Of a stretch of 64,000 bases of DNA, positions 7,553 to 14,434 are shown one piece after another. Every line of letters starts with the position of its first letter. Within the stretch, counting starts at the first letter, position 1. Both the position numbers and the translations under genes were made by a program. The DNA lies in the NCBI RefSeq assembly GCF_000429045.1, contig NZ_AUBC01000012.1, forward strand, positions 124,001-188,000, written 5' to 3'. A model generated the notes under the pieces. The model saw only the letters and a list, made by a program, of their open reading frames with translations. It made no database searches and was not told the origin of the DNA. This stretch comes from Salinarimonas rosea DSM 21201. Lineage in GTDB: Bacteria; Pseudomonadota; Alphaproteobacteria; Rhizobiales; Beijerinckiaceae.

Positions 7553-8825
7553 TGACGTTCGTGCGGGTGGGGCCGGGGGCGTGCAGATCGGAAAGGGTCT
7601 CGAAGAAGGCCGTTGAATCGTTTTCGTCCAGAAACCGCGCGGCGTCCAGGCCCTTCGCGCGGGCGCGCGCCAGGGTGGTCTCGTCGACGAAGGCGCCCGC
7701 CGGGTCCGAGGACGCGCCGGACCCGCCGTCGGTTCCGTCGGTGTCCCCCGCCAGCGCGGCGATGCCGGGGGTCTCCTCCAGCGCCAGCGCGAGGGCGAGC
7801 GCATATTCCTGGTTCGGCCCGCCGCGCCCCGCGCCGCGGATCGTCACCGTGAGCTCGCCGCCGGACAGGATGGCGACGCGCCGCCCCGCCGCCTTCTCGG
7901 CGCGGGCGCGGGCGGCGTGGGCGCGGGCGACCTCGCGCGCCTCGCCCTCGACGTCCGCGCCGAGCACGATCGGCTCGTAGCCTGCGGCGCCGGCGGCCCG
8001 GGCTGCGGCCTCGATCGCCTCGGCGGGGCGGGCGATCACGGTGAAGCGCGTGCGGGCGAAGCAGGGATCGCCGGGCTTGGGCGTCTCGTTGGCGGGATCG
8101 TCGAGGAGCCGGCGCGCGGCGTCGGGAAGCGCGAGGCCGTACTTGGAGACGACGGCGCGGGCATCCGCGCTCGTCGTCGGGTCGGGCACCGTCGGGCCCG
8201 ACGCGATGGTGGCGGGGTCGTCGCCCGGCACGTCCGAGATGGCGAAGGCCTCGAGCCGCGCGGGGGCGGCGAGCGCGGCGAGGCGCCCGCCCTTGATCAG
8301 CGAGAGGCGCTTCCTCACGCAGTTGATCTCGCCGATCGAGGCACCGCAGCGCAGGAGCGCCCTCGTCACCGCCTGCTTGTCGGCGAGCGTCAGGTCGCCC
8401 GCGGGCGCGATCCAGTTGGCCGAGCCGCCCCCCGAGATCAGCGCGAGCACGAGGTCGTCGGGTCCCGCCTCGCGGGCGAGCCGCAGCGTCTCGCGCGTGG
8501 CCGCGACGCCCGCCTCGTCGGGCATCGGGTGCCCGGCCTCGACGACGCGAATCGGGCCGGCGTCCTGCGCGTAGCCGTGGCGGCACACCGCGAGCCCGCC
8601 GATCCGCCCCGGAGCGACGCCCGCCTCCGCGTAGTGCGCCGCGGCGGCCGCCGCGAGGCTCGCGCCGGCCTTTCCCGTGGCGAGAACGACGATGCGTCCG
8701 GCGGAGGGCGCGGGCGGCAGGTGCGGCGGCAGGCACGTCTGCGGATGCGCACGCGCCACGGCGGCGTCGAAAATCCGCGCGGCGAGCGCGCGGCGCGCGG
8801 CGGCGTCGGTCGTCCCTGCTCGCAT
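7524..8825 (-). CDS. MOFRL-family glycerate kinase (hydroxypyruvate reductase TtuD type)
   Basis: A 433-residue protein of the DUF4147/MOFRL family. The first domain has VVLATGKAGASLA (about residues 45-57) and LVLALISGGGSANWIAPAGDLTL; the second has VAILSGGELTVTIRG, GRGGPNQEYALALA and the end signature GDTDGTDGGSG. Members are glycerate 2-kinases (class II), sometimes labelled hydroxypyruvate reductase. ATG 8825 is chosen because GGGAGG sits 6 nt upstream; a GTG 15 nt earlier is weaker. First gene of an operon with DUF1036 and pyk: the product 2-phosphoglycerate would pass via enolase to the pyruvate kinase. Confidence 0.9.
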   Translation of the reverse strand: MRAGTTDAAARRALAARIFDAAVARAHPQTCLPPHLPPAPSAGRIVVLATGKAGASLAAAAAAHYAEAGVAPGRIGGLAVCRHGYAQDAGPIRVVEAGHPMPDEAGVAATRETLRLAREAGPDDLVLALISGGGSANWIAPAGDLTLADKQAVTRALLRCGASIGEINCVRKRLSLIKGGRLAALAAPARLEAFAISDVPGDDPATIASGPTVPDPTTSADARAVVSKYGLALPDAARRLLDDPANETPKPGDPCFARTRFTVIARPAEAIEAAARAAGAAGYEPIVLGADVEGEAREVARAHAARARAEKAAGRRVAILSGGELTVTIRGAGRGGPNQEYALALALALEETPGIAALAGDTDGTDGGSGASSDPAGAFVDETTLARARAKGLDAARFLDENDSTAFFETLSDLHAPGPTRTNVNDCRIILVD

Positions 8826-8940
8826 CGGTCCCTCCCGCACCCGAGCGCTATGCGCGCTTCTCGAAGGTTCTGTTTCCTTCCTTATGCCTTTTCAGGCGCG
8901 GGGTCATCCGCCATATCGTGGGCACGACGTCTCATCCACG

Positions 8941-8978
8941 GACGAGCGCGCCGTCGCGCTCTCCGAGGACGAGATCCG
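8941..8978 (+). repeat. Upstream copy of a 38-bp direct repeat
   Basis: These 38 bases match 9172-9209 inside the DUF1244 gene with two mismatches (G/A at base 25 and T/G at base 35). The offset is 231 nt, exactly 77 codons, and the upstream copy reads in the same frame as the gene, encoding [13 protein letters not shown] against [13 protein letters not shown]. It lies before the likely start codon. Confidence 0.85.
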
Positions 8979-9003
8979 ATCCACGCCATCGAGGACCGAC
9001 GGC

Positions 9004-9315
9004 ATGCGCTTCTCAGACCTGGACCCGGCGACCCGCACCGAGCTCGAGGCCGCGGCCTTCCGCCGCCTCCTCGCCCACCTGGCCTCGCGCCCCGACGCGC
9101 AGAACATCGACCTGATGAACCTCGCCGGCTTCTGCCGCAATTGCCTCTCGAACTGGCTCAAGGACGCCGCCGACGAGCGCGCCGTCGCGCTCTCCAAGGA
9201 CGAGAGCCGCGAGGCGGTCTACGGCATGCCCTACGACGCCTGGAAGGCGAAGCACCAGGGGGAGGCGACGCCGGAGCAGAAGGCGGCCTTCGAGAAGGCG
9301 CAGGGCGAGCATTGA
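9004..9315 (+). CDS. DUF1244 family protein
   Basis: A 103-residue soluble protein. The DUF1244 signature is clear: [20 protein letters not shown], then [11 protein letters not shown] (residues 43-53) with a CxxC pair, and [13 protein letters not shown]. The family is widespread in proteobacteria and has no assigned role. ATG 9004 is chosen because the family begins close to it; the frame stays open upstream into a 38-bp repeat of an internal piece of this gene (8941-8978), so a longer product cannot be excluded. Confidence 0.85.
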   Translation: MRFSDLDPATRTELEAAAFRRLLAHLASRPDAQNIDLMNLAGFCRNCLSNWLKDAADERAVALSKDESREAVYGMPYDAWKAKHQGEATPEQKAAFEKAQGEH

Positions 9316-9356
9316 GGCGCGACGCGCGGGCGCCGGCGCCTGTGGCTCTCGCGCCC

Positions 9357-9385
9357 TTGCCAGAGGCCCCGCGGTTCTCTATCGC
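9357..9385 (+). promoter_or_regulatory. Candidate sigma-70 type promoter of gapR
   Basis: TTGCCA (9357-9362) and TATCGC (9380-9385) are separated by 17 nt and lie about 70 nt upstream of the gapR start. The -35 matches 5 of 6 consensus positions; the -10 is weaker. Confidence 0.4.
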
Positions 9386-9399
9386 AACCGCCTCGTCTC

Positions 9400-9419
9400 G
9401 CGTGCCGGCACCGGCACGC
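9400..9419 (+). promoter_or_regulatory. 20-bp palindrome in front of gapR
   Basis: GCGTGCCGG (9400-9408), CA, CCGGCACGC (9411-9419) is a perfect inverted repeat, placed just downstream of the predicted transcription start and 32 nt before the gapR ATG. It could be an operator or a 5'-UTR hairpin. Confidence 0.45.
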
Positions 9420-9451
9420 CTCGCCCGCCTTCATCACGAGAGGACATCGCC

Positions 9452-9706
9452 ATGGTCGCCGACGTCGCCGATTCCGGGGTAGCCGCCGACGAGCTGCGCC
9501 AGTTCATCGAGCGCATCGAGCGGCTCGAGGAGGAGAAGGCCGGCATCCAGTCCGACATCAAGGACGTCTTCGCCGAGCTGAAGGGCCGCGGCTTCGACGC
9601 CAAGGCCGTGCGCCAGATCCTCAGGATCCGCAAGAAGGACGCGTCCGAGCGCCAGGAGGAGGAGGCGATCCTCGAGCTCTACATGCAGGCGCTCGGGATG
9701 GCGTGA
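9452..9706 (+). CDS. gapR: GapR-family nucleoid protein (DUF2312)
   Basis: An 84-residue protein matching the GapR/DUF2312 family over its whole length: [20 protein letters not shown] forms the first coiled-coil helix, then [23 protein letters not shown] and [16 protein letters not shown]. In Caulobacter, GapR is a tetrameric DNA clamp that prefers overtwisted DNA and stimulates gyrase and topoisomerase IV. AGAGGA 8 nt upstream supports the ATG. Its stop overlaps the GTG that would begin the GH65 remnant downstream. Confidence 0.92.
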   Translation: MVADVADSGVAADELRQFIERIERLEEEKAGIQSDIKDVFAELKGRGFDAKAVRQILRIRKKDASERQEEEAILELYMQALGMA

Positions 9707-10127
9707 CGACCGGGAGCGTCTTCCACCTGCTCCAGACCGCGTCCCGCCATTCGGTCGACCGCCACGTCGGCGTGCCGCCCCGGGGCCGGCACGGCGAGGC
9801 CTATCGCGGCCACGCCACGTGGGACGAGCTGTTCATCTTCCCCTACTCGAACCTGCGCCTGCCCGTCCTCACCCGCGCCCTGCTGCGCTACCGCTAGCGT
9901 CGCCTCGACGAGGCCCGCCGGCTCGCCCCGGAGGCGGGCTCGACAACAACGCCTGCACGAACGTCATGGCCCCTCGGCTGCTGTCGCGGGTCGTCGACGT
10001 TCTCGACCTGCTCGCCCCCGACGACCGCGCCCGGCTGATCGACCGTCTGGACGTCACCGACGGCGGGCTGGCGCCGTGGAACGAGATCAGCCGCGCGCTC
10101 CACGACGATTGCACGGAGCGGACCTGA
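9703..10127 (+). pseudogene. Remnant of a glycoside hydrolase family 65 phosphorylase gene
   Basis: Two pieces of GH65 (maltose/kojibiose/trehalose phosphorylase type) are visible. The first (9703-9894) reads FHLLQTASRHSVDRHVGVPP and GEAYRGHATWDELFIFPYSNL, then ALLRYR. A TAG at 9895-9897 stands where the family has tyrosine (RYRY-RRL), and the same frame goes on as RRLDEARRLAPEAG. From about 9938 a different frame carries LDNNACTNVMA, the family's conserved catalytic-domain signature, then VLDLLAPDDRARLIDRL and PWNEISRAL. About 250-300 residues between the pieces, the whole N-terminus and the C-terminus are missing. One nonsense codon, one frame change and a large deletion make an active enzyme impossible. 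Confidence 0.8.
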
Positions 10128-10178
10128 AACGGGACGGTCCGTCGCGCGTTCGGCACGGGAGAGCGAAAGGAGACGATC

Positions 10179-10298
10179 GTGCCCACCGGCACCGTCGAGG
10201 GGTCCGCCCCCGAGAAGGGCAACGGCTTCATCGAGTCCGAGGGCGGCGGAAAGGACGTGTTCGTCCACGGCGGCGCCGTCGACCGGCGGCCGGCGTGA
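10179..10298 (+). pseudogene. Truncated, diverged cold-shock (CspA-like) gene
   Basis: A 39-codon frame starting at GTG with AAAGGAG upstream reads PTGTVEGSAPEKGNGFIES then GGGKDVFVHGGAVDRRPA and stops. Cold-shock proteins have GTVKWFN, KGFGFI and KDVFVHxSAV in this order and run to about 67-70 residues. Here the FN of the first strand is SA, RNP1 has lost a phenylalanine (KGNGFI), and the second half of the beta barrel is absent. It is probably a dead fragment; a working 39-residue peptide is less likely. Confidence 0.65.
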
Positions 10299-10446
10299 AC
10301 CGTTGCGCGCGTCCGCGCACCACCGGACCCGGGCCGCCGATTTCACGCGCTGCCCTGGATCGGTCACAGAGCCGGGGCGTTGACGATCCGCTCGCCGCCA
10401 TGGCACTCCAGGAGAGCAAAGATAAGAAGCTAGGGAGGAACTGTCG

Positions 10447-11487
10447 ATGAATTACGCTCAGAAATTGCTCGCATCCAGCGCGGCCGCGGTCGTGATCGCC
10501 TCGGGCCTCGCGGTCCCCGAAGCCGCGGCCCAGGACTTCGCGCTGCGCTTCCAGTCGTCCGACCCCGCCGGCAACCCGAATTTCGTGCTCAAGCAGGAAT
10601 GGGCGGAGCGCGTCGCCGAGATGTCGGGCGGGCGCGTCACCATCGAGATGCTCCCGGTCGGCTCGATCGTCGAGCACACCGAGACGCAGGACGCGGTGGC
10701 TGCCGGCATCATCGACGGACACGTCACCGACACGAGCTACTTCACCGGCAAGGACCCCGCCTTCGGCCTGATCGCGAACCCGGTCGGCGCCTGGAGCTCG
10801 CCGGACCAGATGCTCCAGTTCGTCGAATACGGCGGCGGCAAGGAGCTGATGAACGAGCTCCTCAACCCCTACGGCCTCCAGTTCATCGGCGCGACGACGC
10901 CGGGCCTCGAGTCCTTCGTCTCCAAGGTGCCCCTCGACGGCGTCGAGGATCTCCAGGGCCTGAAGCTGCGCGCGCCCGAGGGCCTCGTGCAGAACGTCTT
11001 CGCCGCCGCGGGCGCCGCACCGGTGAACCTGCCCGGGTCGGAGGTGTTCACCTCCCTCGACAAGGGCGTGATCGACGCGGCCGACTATACCGTGTTCTCG
11101 ACGAACCAGGCGCAGGGCCTGCACGACGTCGCCCCGCATCCGGTCTATCCGGGCTTCCATTCGCTGCCGCTCATCGAGGTCTCGATGAACAAGGCGACCT
11201 GGGACTCGATGCCGGCCGACCTGCAGGCGATCCTCGAGGTCTCCGTGCGCGACTTCGCCCGGGACATGACCTCCCAGCTCGCCCTGCGTGATCAGAAGGC
11301 CGTGGCCGAGGCGCGCGCCAACCCGGAGATCACGATCCACGACTGGTCCGACGAGGAGCGCGCCAAGTTCCGCGCCATCGCGGTCCGCGAGTGGAGCAAC
11401 GTCGCCGAGCAGTCCGAGAACGCCCAGCGCGTGTTCGACGCGCTGACCACGCACCTCACGGACGTGGGCCTGCTCACCGCCGAGTGA
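10447..11487 (+). CDS. TRAP transporter solute-binding protein (DctP family), system 1
   Basis: A 346-residue periplasmic binding protein with a signal peptide ending AAAQD at about residue 29. The DctP fold is shown by LRFQSSDPAGNPNFVLKQEWAE, the GGRVTIEMLPVGSI stretch, and LQGLKLRAPEGLVQNVFAAAGA, which holds the conserved arginine that pairs with the carboxylate of the ligand. AVNLP-type and SLDKGVIDAADY segments follow. GGGAGGAA lies before the ATG. DctQ and DctM genes follow in the same direction, after a strong hairpin. The ligand is probably an organic acid; its identity is not visible. Confidence 0.93.
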   Translation: MNYAQKLLASSAAAVVIASGLAVPEAAAQDFALRFQSSDPAGNPNFVLKQEWAERVAEMSGGRVTIEMLPVGSIVEHTETQDAVAAGIIDGHVTDTSYFTGKDPAFGLIANPVGAWSSPDQMLQFVEYGGGKELMNELLNPYGLQFIGATTPGLESFVSKVPLDGVEDLQGLKLRAPEGLVQNVFAAAGAAPVNLPGSEVFTSLDKGVIDAADYTVFSTNQAQGLHDVAPHPVYPGFHSLPLIEVSMNKATWDSMPADLQAILEVSVRDFARDMTSQLALRDQKAVAEARANPEITIHDWSDEERAKFRAIAVREWSNVAEQSENAQRVFDALTTHLTDVGLLTAE

Positions 11488-11500
11488 GGCCGGCTGTCCC

Positions 11501-11526
11501 GCCGCGGCGCGCCGTCGCGCCGCGGC
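11501..11526 (+). promoter_or_regulatory. Intercistronic hairpin between dctP and dctQ of TRAP system 1
   Basis: A perfect 11-bp stem, GCCGCGGCGCG (11501-11511) and CGCGCCGCGGC (11516-11526), with a CCGT loop, 14 nt behind the dctP stop. Such a structure would protect the binding-protein mRNA or attenuate read-through, so that binding protein is made in excess over the permease. Confidence 0.6.
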
Positions 11527-11560
11527 CCCGGCCTTCCGAGTTCCGTGAAAGGTGGCCCGG

Positions 11561-12109
11561 ATGGACCAGCCTCCGTCGGCCGACGCACCGCGCAAGGAGC
11601 CCGACGCGATCCCCGCGGCGGGGCTTCTCGGCCGGGGCATCAACGCGCTCTCCACCCTGTTCTCGCTCGCCATCATCGCATCGGCGGCGGTCCTCGTGAT
11701 GGAGATCGCGCTTCGCTACGTCTTCAACGCGCCCACGATCTGGGCCCACGAGACGGTGATCTTCCTCACCGCCATCACCTTCGTCTACGGCGGCCTGCTG
11801 GTCGCCGCGCGCGACAGGCACATCCGGGTGGTGCTCATCTACGACGCCCTGCAGCCGGGCGCGCGACGCATCCTGAACGTCGCGATCTCGATCGCCAACG
11901 CGGTCGCGTCCGCCATCTTCGCCTGGGCCGCCTGGCAGGTCGTGCGCCGCGCGATCTGGACGCCCGCGGGAGCGTTCCGCCTGGAGACGTCGGGCTCGGC
12001 CTGGAACCCGCCGACGCCGGGCCTGCTCAAGGTCTTCCTCTTCGTCGTGCTCATCGTGATGGCGCTGCAGTTCGCCGTGCTCGCGATCAACTACGCCCGG
12101 GGGCGGTGA
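11561..12109 (+). CDS. TRAP transporter small permease (DctQ family), system 1
   Basis: A 182-residue membrane protein with four helices and the DctQ features: VLVMEIALRYVFNAPTIWAHE (about residues 45-65), in which RYVFN and W..E are the family signature, and a basic loop after helix 2 (AARDRHIRVVLIYD). DctQ forms the membrane complex with DctM. ATG 11561 is chosen because GAAAGG lies about 11 nt upstream; a GTG three codons earlier is possible. The dctM start follows 3 nt after the stop. Confidence 0.9.
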   Translation: MDQPPSADAPRKEPDAIPAAGLLGRGINALSTLFSLAIIASAAVLVMEIALRYVFNAPTIWAHETVIFLTAITFVYGGLLVAARDRHIRVVLIYDALQPGARRILNVAISIANAVASAIFAWAAWQVVRRAIWTPAGAFRLETSGSAWNPPTPGLLKVFLFVVLIVMALQFAVLAINYARGR

Positions 12110-12112
12110 GGC

Positions 12113-13438
12113 TTGGACCTGCTCGGCTTCCTCCCCGACTTCAAGGCCATGGGCATCGAGACGGCGACGCTGCTCATGTTCGGCGCGCTGATGGCACTGC
12201 TGCTCACCGGCATGCCGCTCGCCTTCGTGACGCTGCTCGTCGCGCTGATCTTCGCGCTCGGCTGGTTCGGCCCGATGGCGGTGCCGCTGATCGCGAGCCG
12301 GATCTTCTCCTTCGTCAACAGCTTCGTCTTCGCCTCGGTGCCGATGTTCGTCCTGATGGCGGCGATCCTCGACCGCTCCGGCATCGCGCGCGACCTGTTC
12401 GACGCCATGCGCCTGATCGGCGGGCGGCTGCGCGGCGGCGTCGCCATCCAGACGCTCGTCGTCGCGGTCGTGCTCGCGGCGATGTCGGGGATCATCGGCG
12501 GCGAGGTGGTGCTGCTCGGCGTCATCGCCCTGCCGCAGATGCTGCGGCTCGGCTACGACCGCAGCCTCGCCATCGGCGTGTGCTGCGCCGGCGGGGCACT
12601 CGGCACGATGGTGCCGCCCTCGATCGTGCTGATCATCTACGGGCTCTCGGCGAACGTCTCGATCGGCGGGCTGTTCACCGCCGCCTTCCTGCCGGGACTG
12701 ATGCTGGCCTCGTTCTACGTCGCCTACGTGCTCGTGCGCGCCTACCTCGACCCGAAGGTCGCGCCGGTCCCGGAGCCCGGCGCGGTCTCGAAGACCGAGC
12801 GCAACCGGCTCCTGATCGGCGTCTCGCTGCCGCTCCTCGTCGTCGTGATGGTGCTCGGCTCGATCTACGGCGGCTTCGCCAGCGTGACGGAAGCCTCCGC
12901 CATCGGTGTTCTCGGCGTGACGCTCGCCACCGTGGTGCGCGGGGAGTTCTCGCGCACGCTGATCATGGGCGCAGCGACCCAGACGCTCGCCACCGTGGGC
13001 ATGATCGTCTGGATCGGCATCGGCGCCTCCGCGCTGGTCGGCGTCTTCAACCTGATGGGGGGCCTGCGCTTCGTTCAGGGACTGATCACCGGCATCTCCG
13101 AGGAGCCGATCGTGATCATCCTCTTCATGATGCTGATCCTGTTCGTGCTCGGCATGTTCCTGGACTGGGTGGGCATCGCCCTCCTCACGGTGCCGATCTT
13201 CGTGCCGATCGTGATCGAGCTCGGCTACGACCCGATCTGGTTCGGCGTGCTCTTCGCCATGAACATGCAGGTGAGCTTCCTCTCGCCGCCCTTCGGGCCC
13301 GCCGCCTTCTACCTGAAATCGGTGGCGCCGCCGGACATGACGCTCGGCGAGATCTTCCGCGCGCTCCTGCCCTTCATCGCCCTGCAGATCGTCGCGGTTG
13401 GCGTCCTCATCGCCTTCCCCGGCATCACCGGGCGCTGA
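12113..13438 (+). CDS. TRAP transporter large permease (DctM family), system 1
   Basis: A 441-residue polytopic protein, about 12 helices, with the DctM pattern: MLMFGALMALLLTGMPLAF near the start, the gate-like motif GVCCAGGALGTMVPPSIVLIIYG (about residues 158-180) and DWVGIALLTVPIFVPI near the end. It uses a Na+ gradient to move the solute handed over by DctP. It appears to start at TTG 12113, three bases after the dctQ stop with GGGGCGGTGAG before it; no ATG lies nearby in frame. Its 3' end overlaps a convergent 36-codon frame by 14 nt. Confidence 0.92.
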   Translation: MDLLGFLPDFKAMGIETATLLMFGALMALLLTGMPLAFVTLLVALIFALGWFGPMAVPLIASRIFSFVNSFVFASVPMFVLMAAILDRSGIARDLFDAMRLIGGRLRGGVAIQTLVVAVVLAAMSGIIGGEVVLLGVIALPQMLRLGYDRSLAIGVCCAGGALGTMVPPSIVLIIYGLSANVSIGGLFTAAFLPGLMLASFYVAYVLVRAYLDPKVAPVPEPGAVSKTERNRLLIGVSLPLLVVVMVLGSIYGGFASVTEASAIGVLGVTLATVVRGEFSRTLIMGAATQTLATVGMIVWIGIGASALVGVFNLMGGLRFVQGLITGISEEPIVIILFMMLILFVLGMFLDWVGIALLTVPIFVPIVIELGYDPIWFGVLFAMNMQVSFLSPPFGPAAFYLKSVAPPDMTLGEIFRALLPFIALQIVAVGVLIAFPGITGR

Positions 13439-13535
13439 GGACGGTCGCGACGGCTTGCTCGACGGCGGAGCGCCAGCGCGGCTCGGGCCATTGCCAGGGC
13501 TGCAGGTCGCCGTGGTCCTCGGGCGTGTCGGTCAT
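13425..13535 (-). CDS. Possible 36-residue protein at the end of the EamA operon
   Basis: An ATG at 13535 overlaps the EamA stop (ATGA) and opens a frame MTDTPEDHGDLQPWQWPEP RWRSAVEQ... of 36 residues that ends inside the convergent dctM gene. All other gene pairs of this operon are coupled by the same kind of overlap, which argues that it is translated. The PWQWPEPRWR part reminds me of the N-terminus of some polysaccharide-deacetylase-type amidases, so it may be the leftover start of a lost gene. No function assigned. Confidence 0.35.
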   Translation of the reverse strand: MTDTPEDHGDLQPWQWPEPRWRSAVEQAVATVLSAR

Positions 13536-14434
13536 GATCGGGGCTCCGTCTTCGTCGTCGCCCGCGGGCGACGGGCATGGAGGAGAAGGGCGCTCGCGAC
13601 GATCAGCCCCGCGCCGATCCAGAACACGGACGCGGGCGCCTCGCCGAAGACGAGGAAGCCCGCCAGCGTCGCGAAGACGAGGCGCACATAGGGGATGGGC
13701 GCGAGCGCCGAGACCTCGCCCACCCGGTAGGCCTCGATCGTCAGCCACATGCCCAGCGTCCCGACGCCGCCGATGAGCACGAGGAGCAGGAGGTCGCGCC
13801 CCACGGGCACGCTCCAGTCGAGAGCCGCCACGGGCAGGCTGCCCGCGACCGTGACGATGCCGATATAGGCCATGATGGTGGGCGTCGGCTCGCTCGCCGA
13901 GAGGCGGCGGTTCATCAGCACGATCCCCGCGCCGCCGAGCGAGGCGGCGAGCCCCAGGAGCACCGCGGGCTCGAACCCCACGGTGCCGAGCCCCGAGGCG
14001 ATCACCACGCCGACGAAGCCTATGAGCGTCGCCGCGACCCGCGCGCGCCCGACCGTCTCGCCCATCACCGGCCCGGCCAGCGCCACGACGAAGAGCGAGG
14101 TCGTGAAGGTGAGCACGGTGGCGAGCGCGATCTCGAGCCGCACGAAGCTCGCGTAGTACAAGGCCCAGCAGAACAGGCTGAGCAGCCCGCGCACCACGTG
14201 CAGCCCCGGCCGCGACGTGCGAAAGCCCGCGGGGCCGCGCGTGGCCAGGAGCCACGTCGTCGCGAACAGGAGCTGCGCGCCGGCGCGGAAGACCACGATG
14301 TCGATCTGGCTGACCGCAGGGCTGGTCAGCCGCACGAGCACGATCTCCAGCGTGAAGGCGAGCGCGGCGCACACGAGCAGGATCGCCCCGCGCAGGGTCG
14401 ATTGCGGCGTCGCCGGCGCGGCCAGGCTCGTCAT
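13532..14434 (-). CDS. EamA/DMT family transporter
   Basis: A 300-residue membrane protein with ten helices in two EamA repeats (about residues 15-145 and 160-290). Typical pieces are FRAGAQLLFATTWLL in repeat 1 and AYRVGEVSALAPIPYVRLVFA in repeat 2. The drug/metabolite transporter superfamily exports amino acids and other small metabolites. It is coupled to the M20 peptidase gene (ATGA), so it may export a product or intermediate of that operon; the substrate is unknown. Confidence 0.88.
   Translation of the reverse strand: MTSLAAPATPQSTLRGAILLVCAALAFTLEIVLVRLTSPAVSQIDIVVFRAGAQLLFATTWLLATRGPAGFRTSRPGLHVVRGLLSLFCWALYYASFVRLEIALATVLTFTTSLFVVALAGPVMGETVGRARVAATLIGFVGVVIASGLGTVGFEPAVLLGLAASLGGAGIVLMNRRLSASEPTPTIMAYIGIVTVAGSLPVAALDWSVPVGRDLLLLVLIGGVGTLGMWLTIEAYRVGEVSALAPIPYVRLVFATLAGFLVFGEAPASVFWIGAGLIVASALLLHARRPRATTKTEPRS

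Noticed and set aside
8677-9003. N-terminal extension of the DUF1244 gene, open in frame back into the glycerate kinase gene
   Set aside because: The part before 8825 is antisense to a well-supported gene, and the family starts near 9004. Only the 38-bp repeat is kept as an observation.
9703-9897. A functional 64-residue protein starting at the GTG that overlaps the gapR stop
   Set aside because: Its sequence is an internal slice of a GH65 catalytic domain, ended by a stop at a conserved tyrosine, with matching sequence going on behind the stop.
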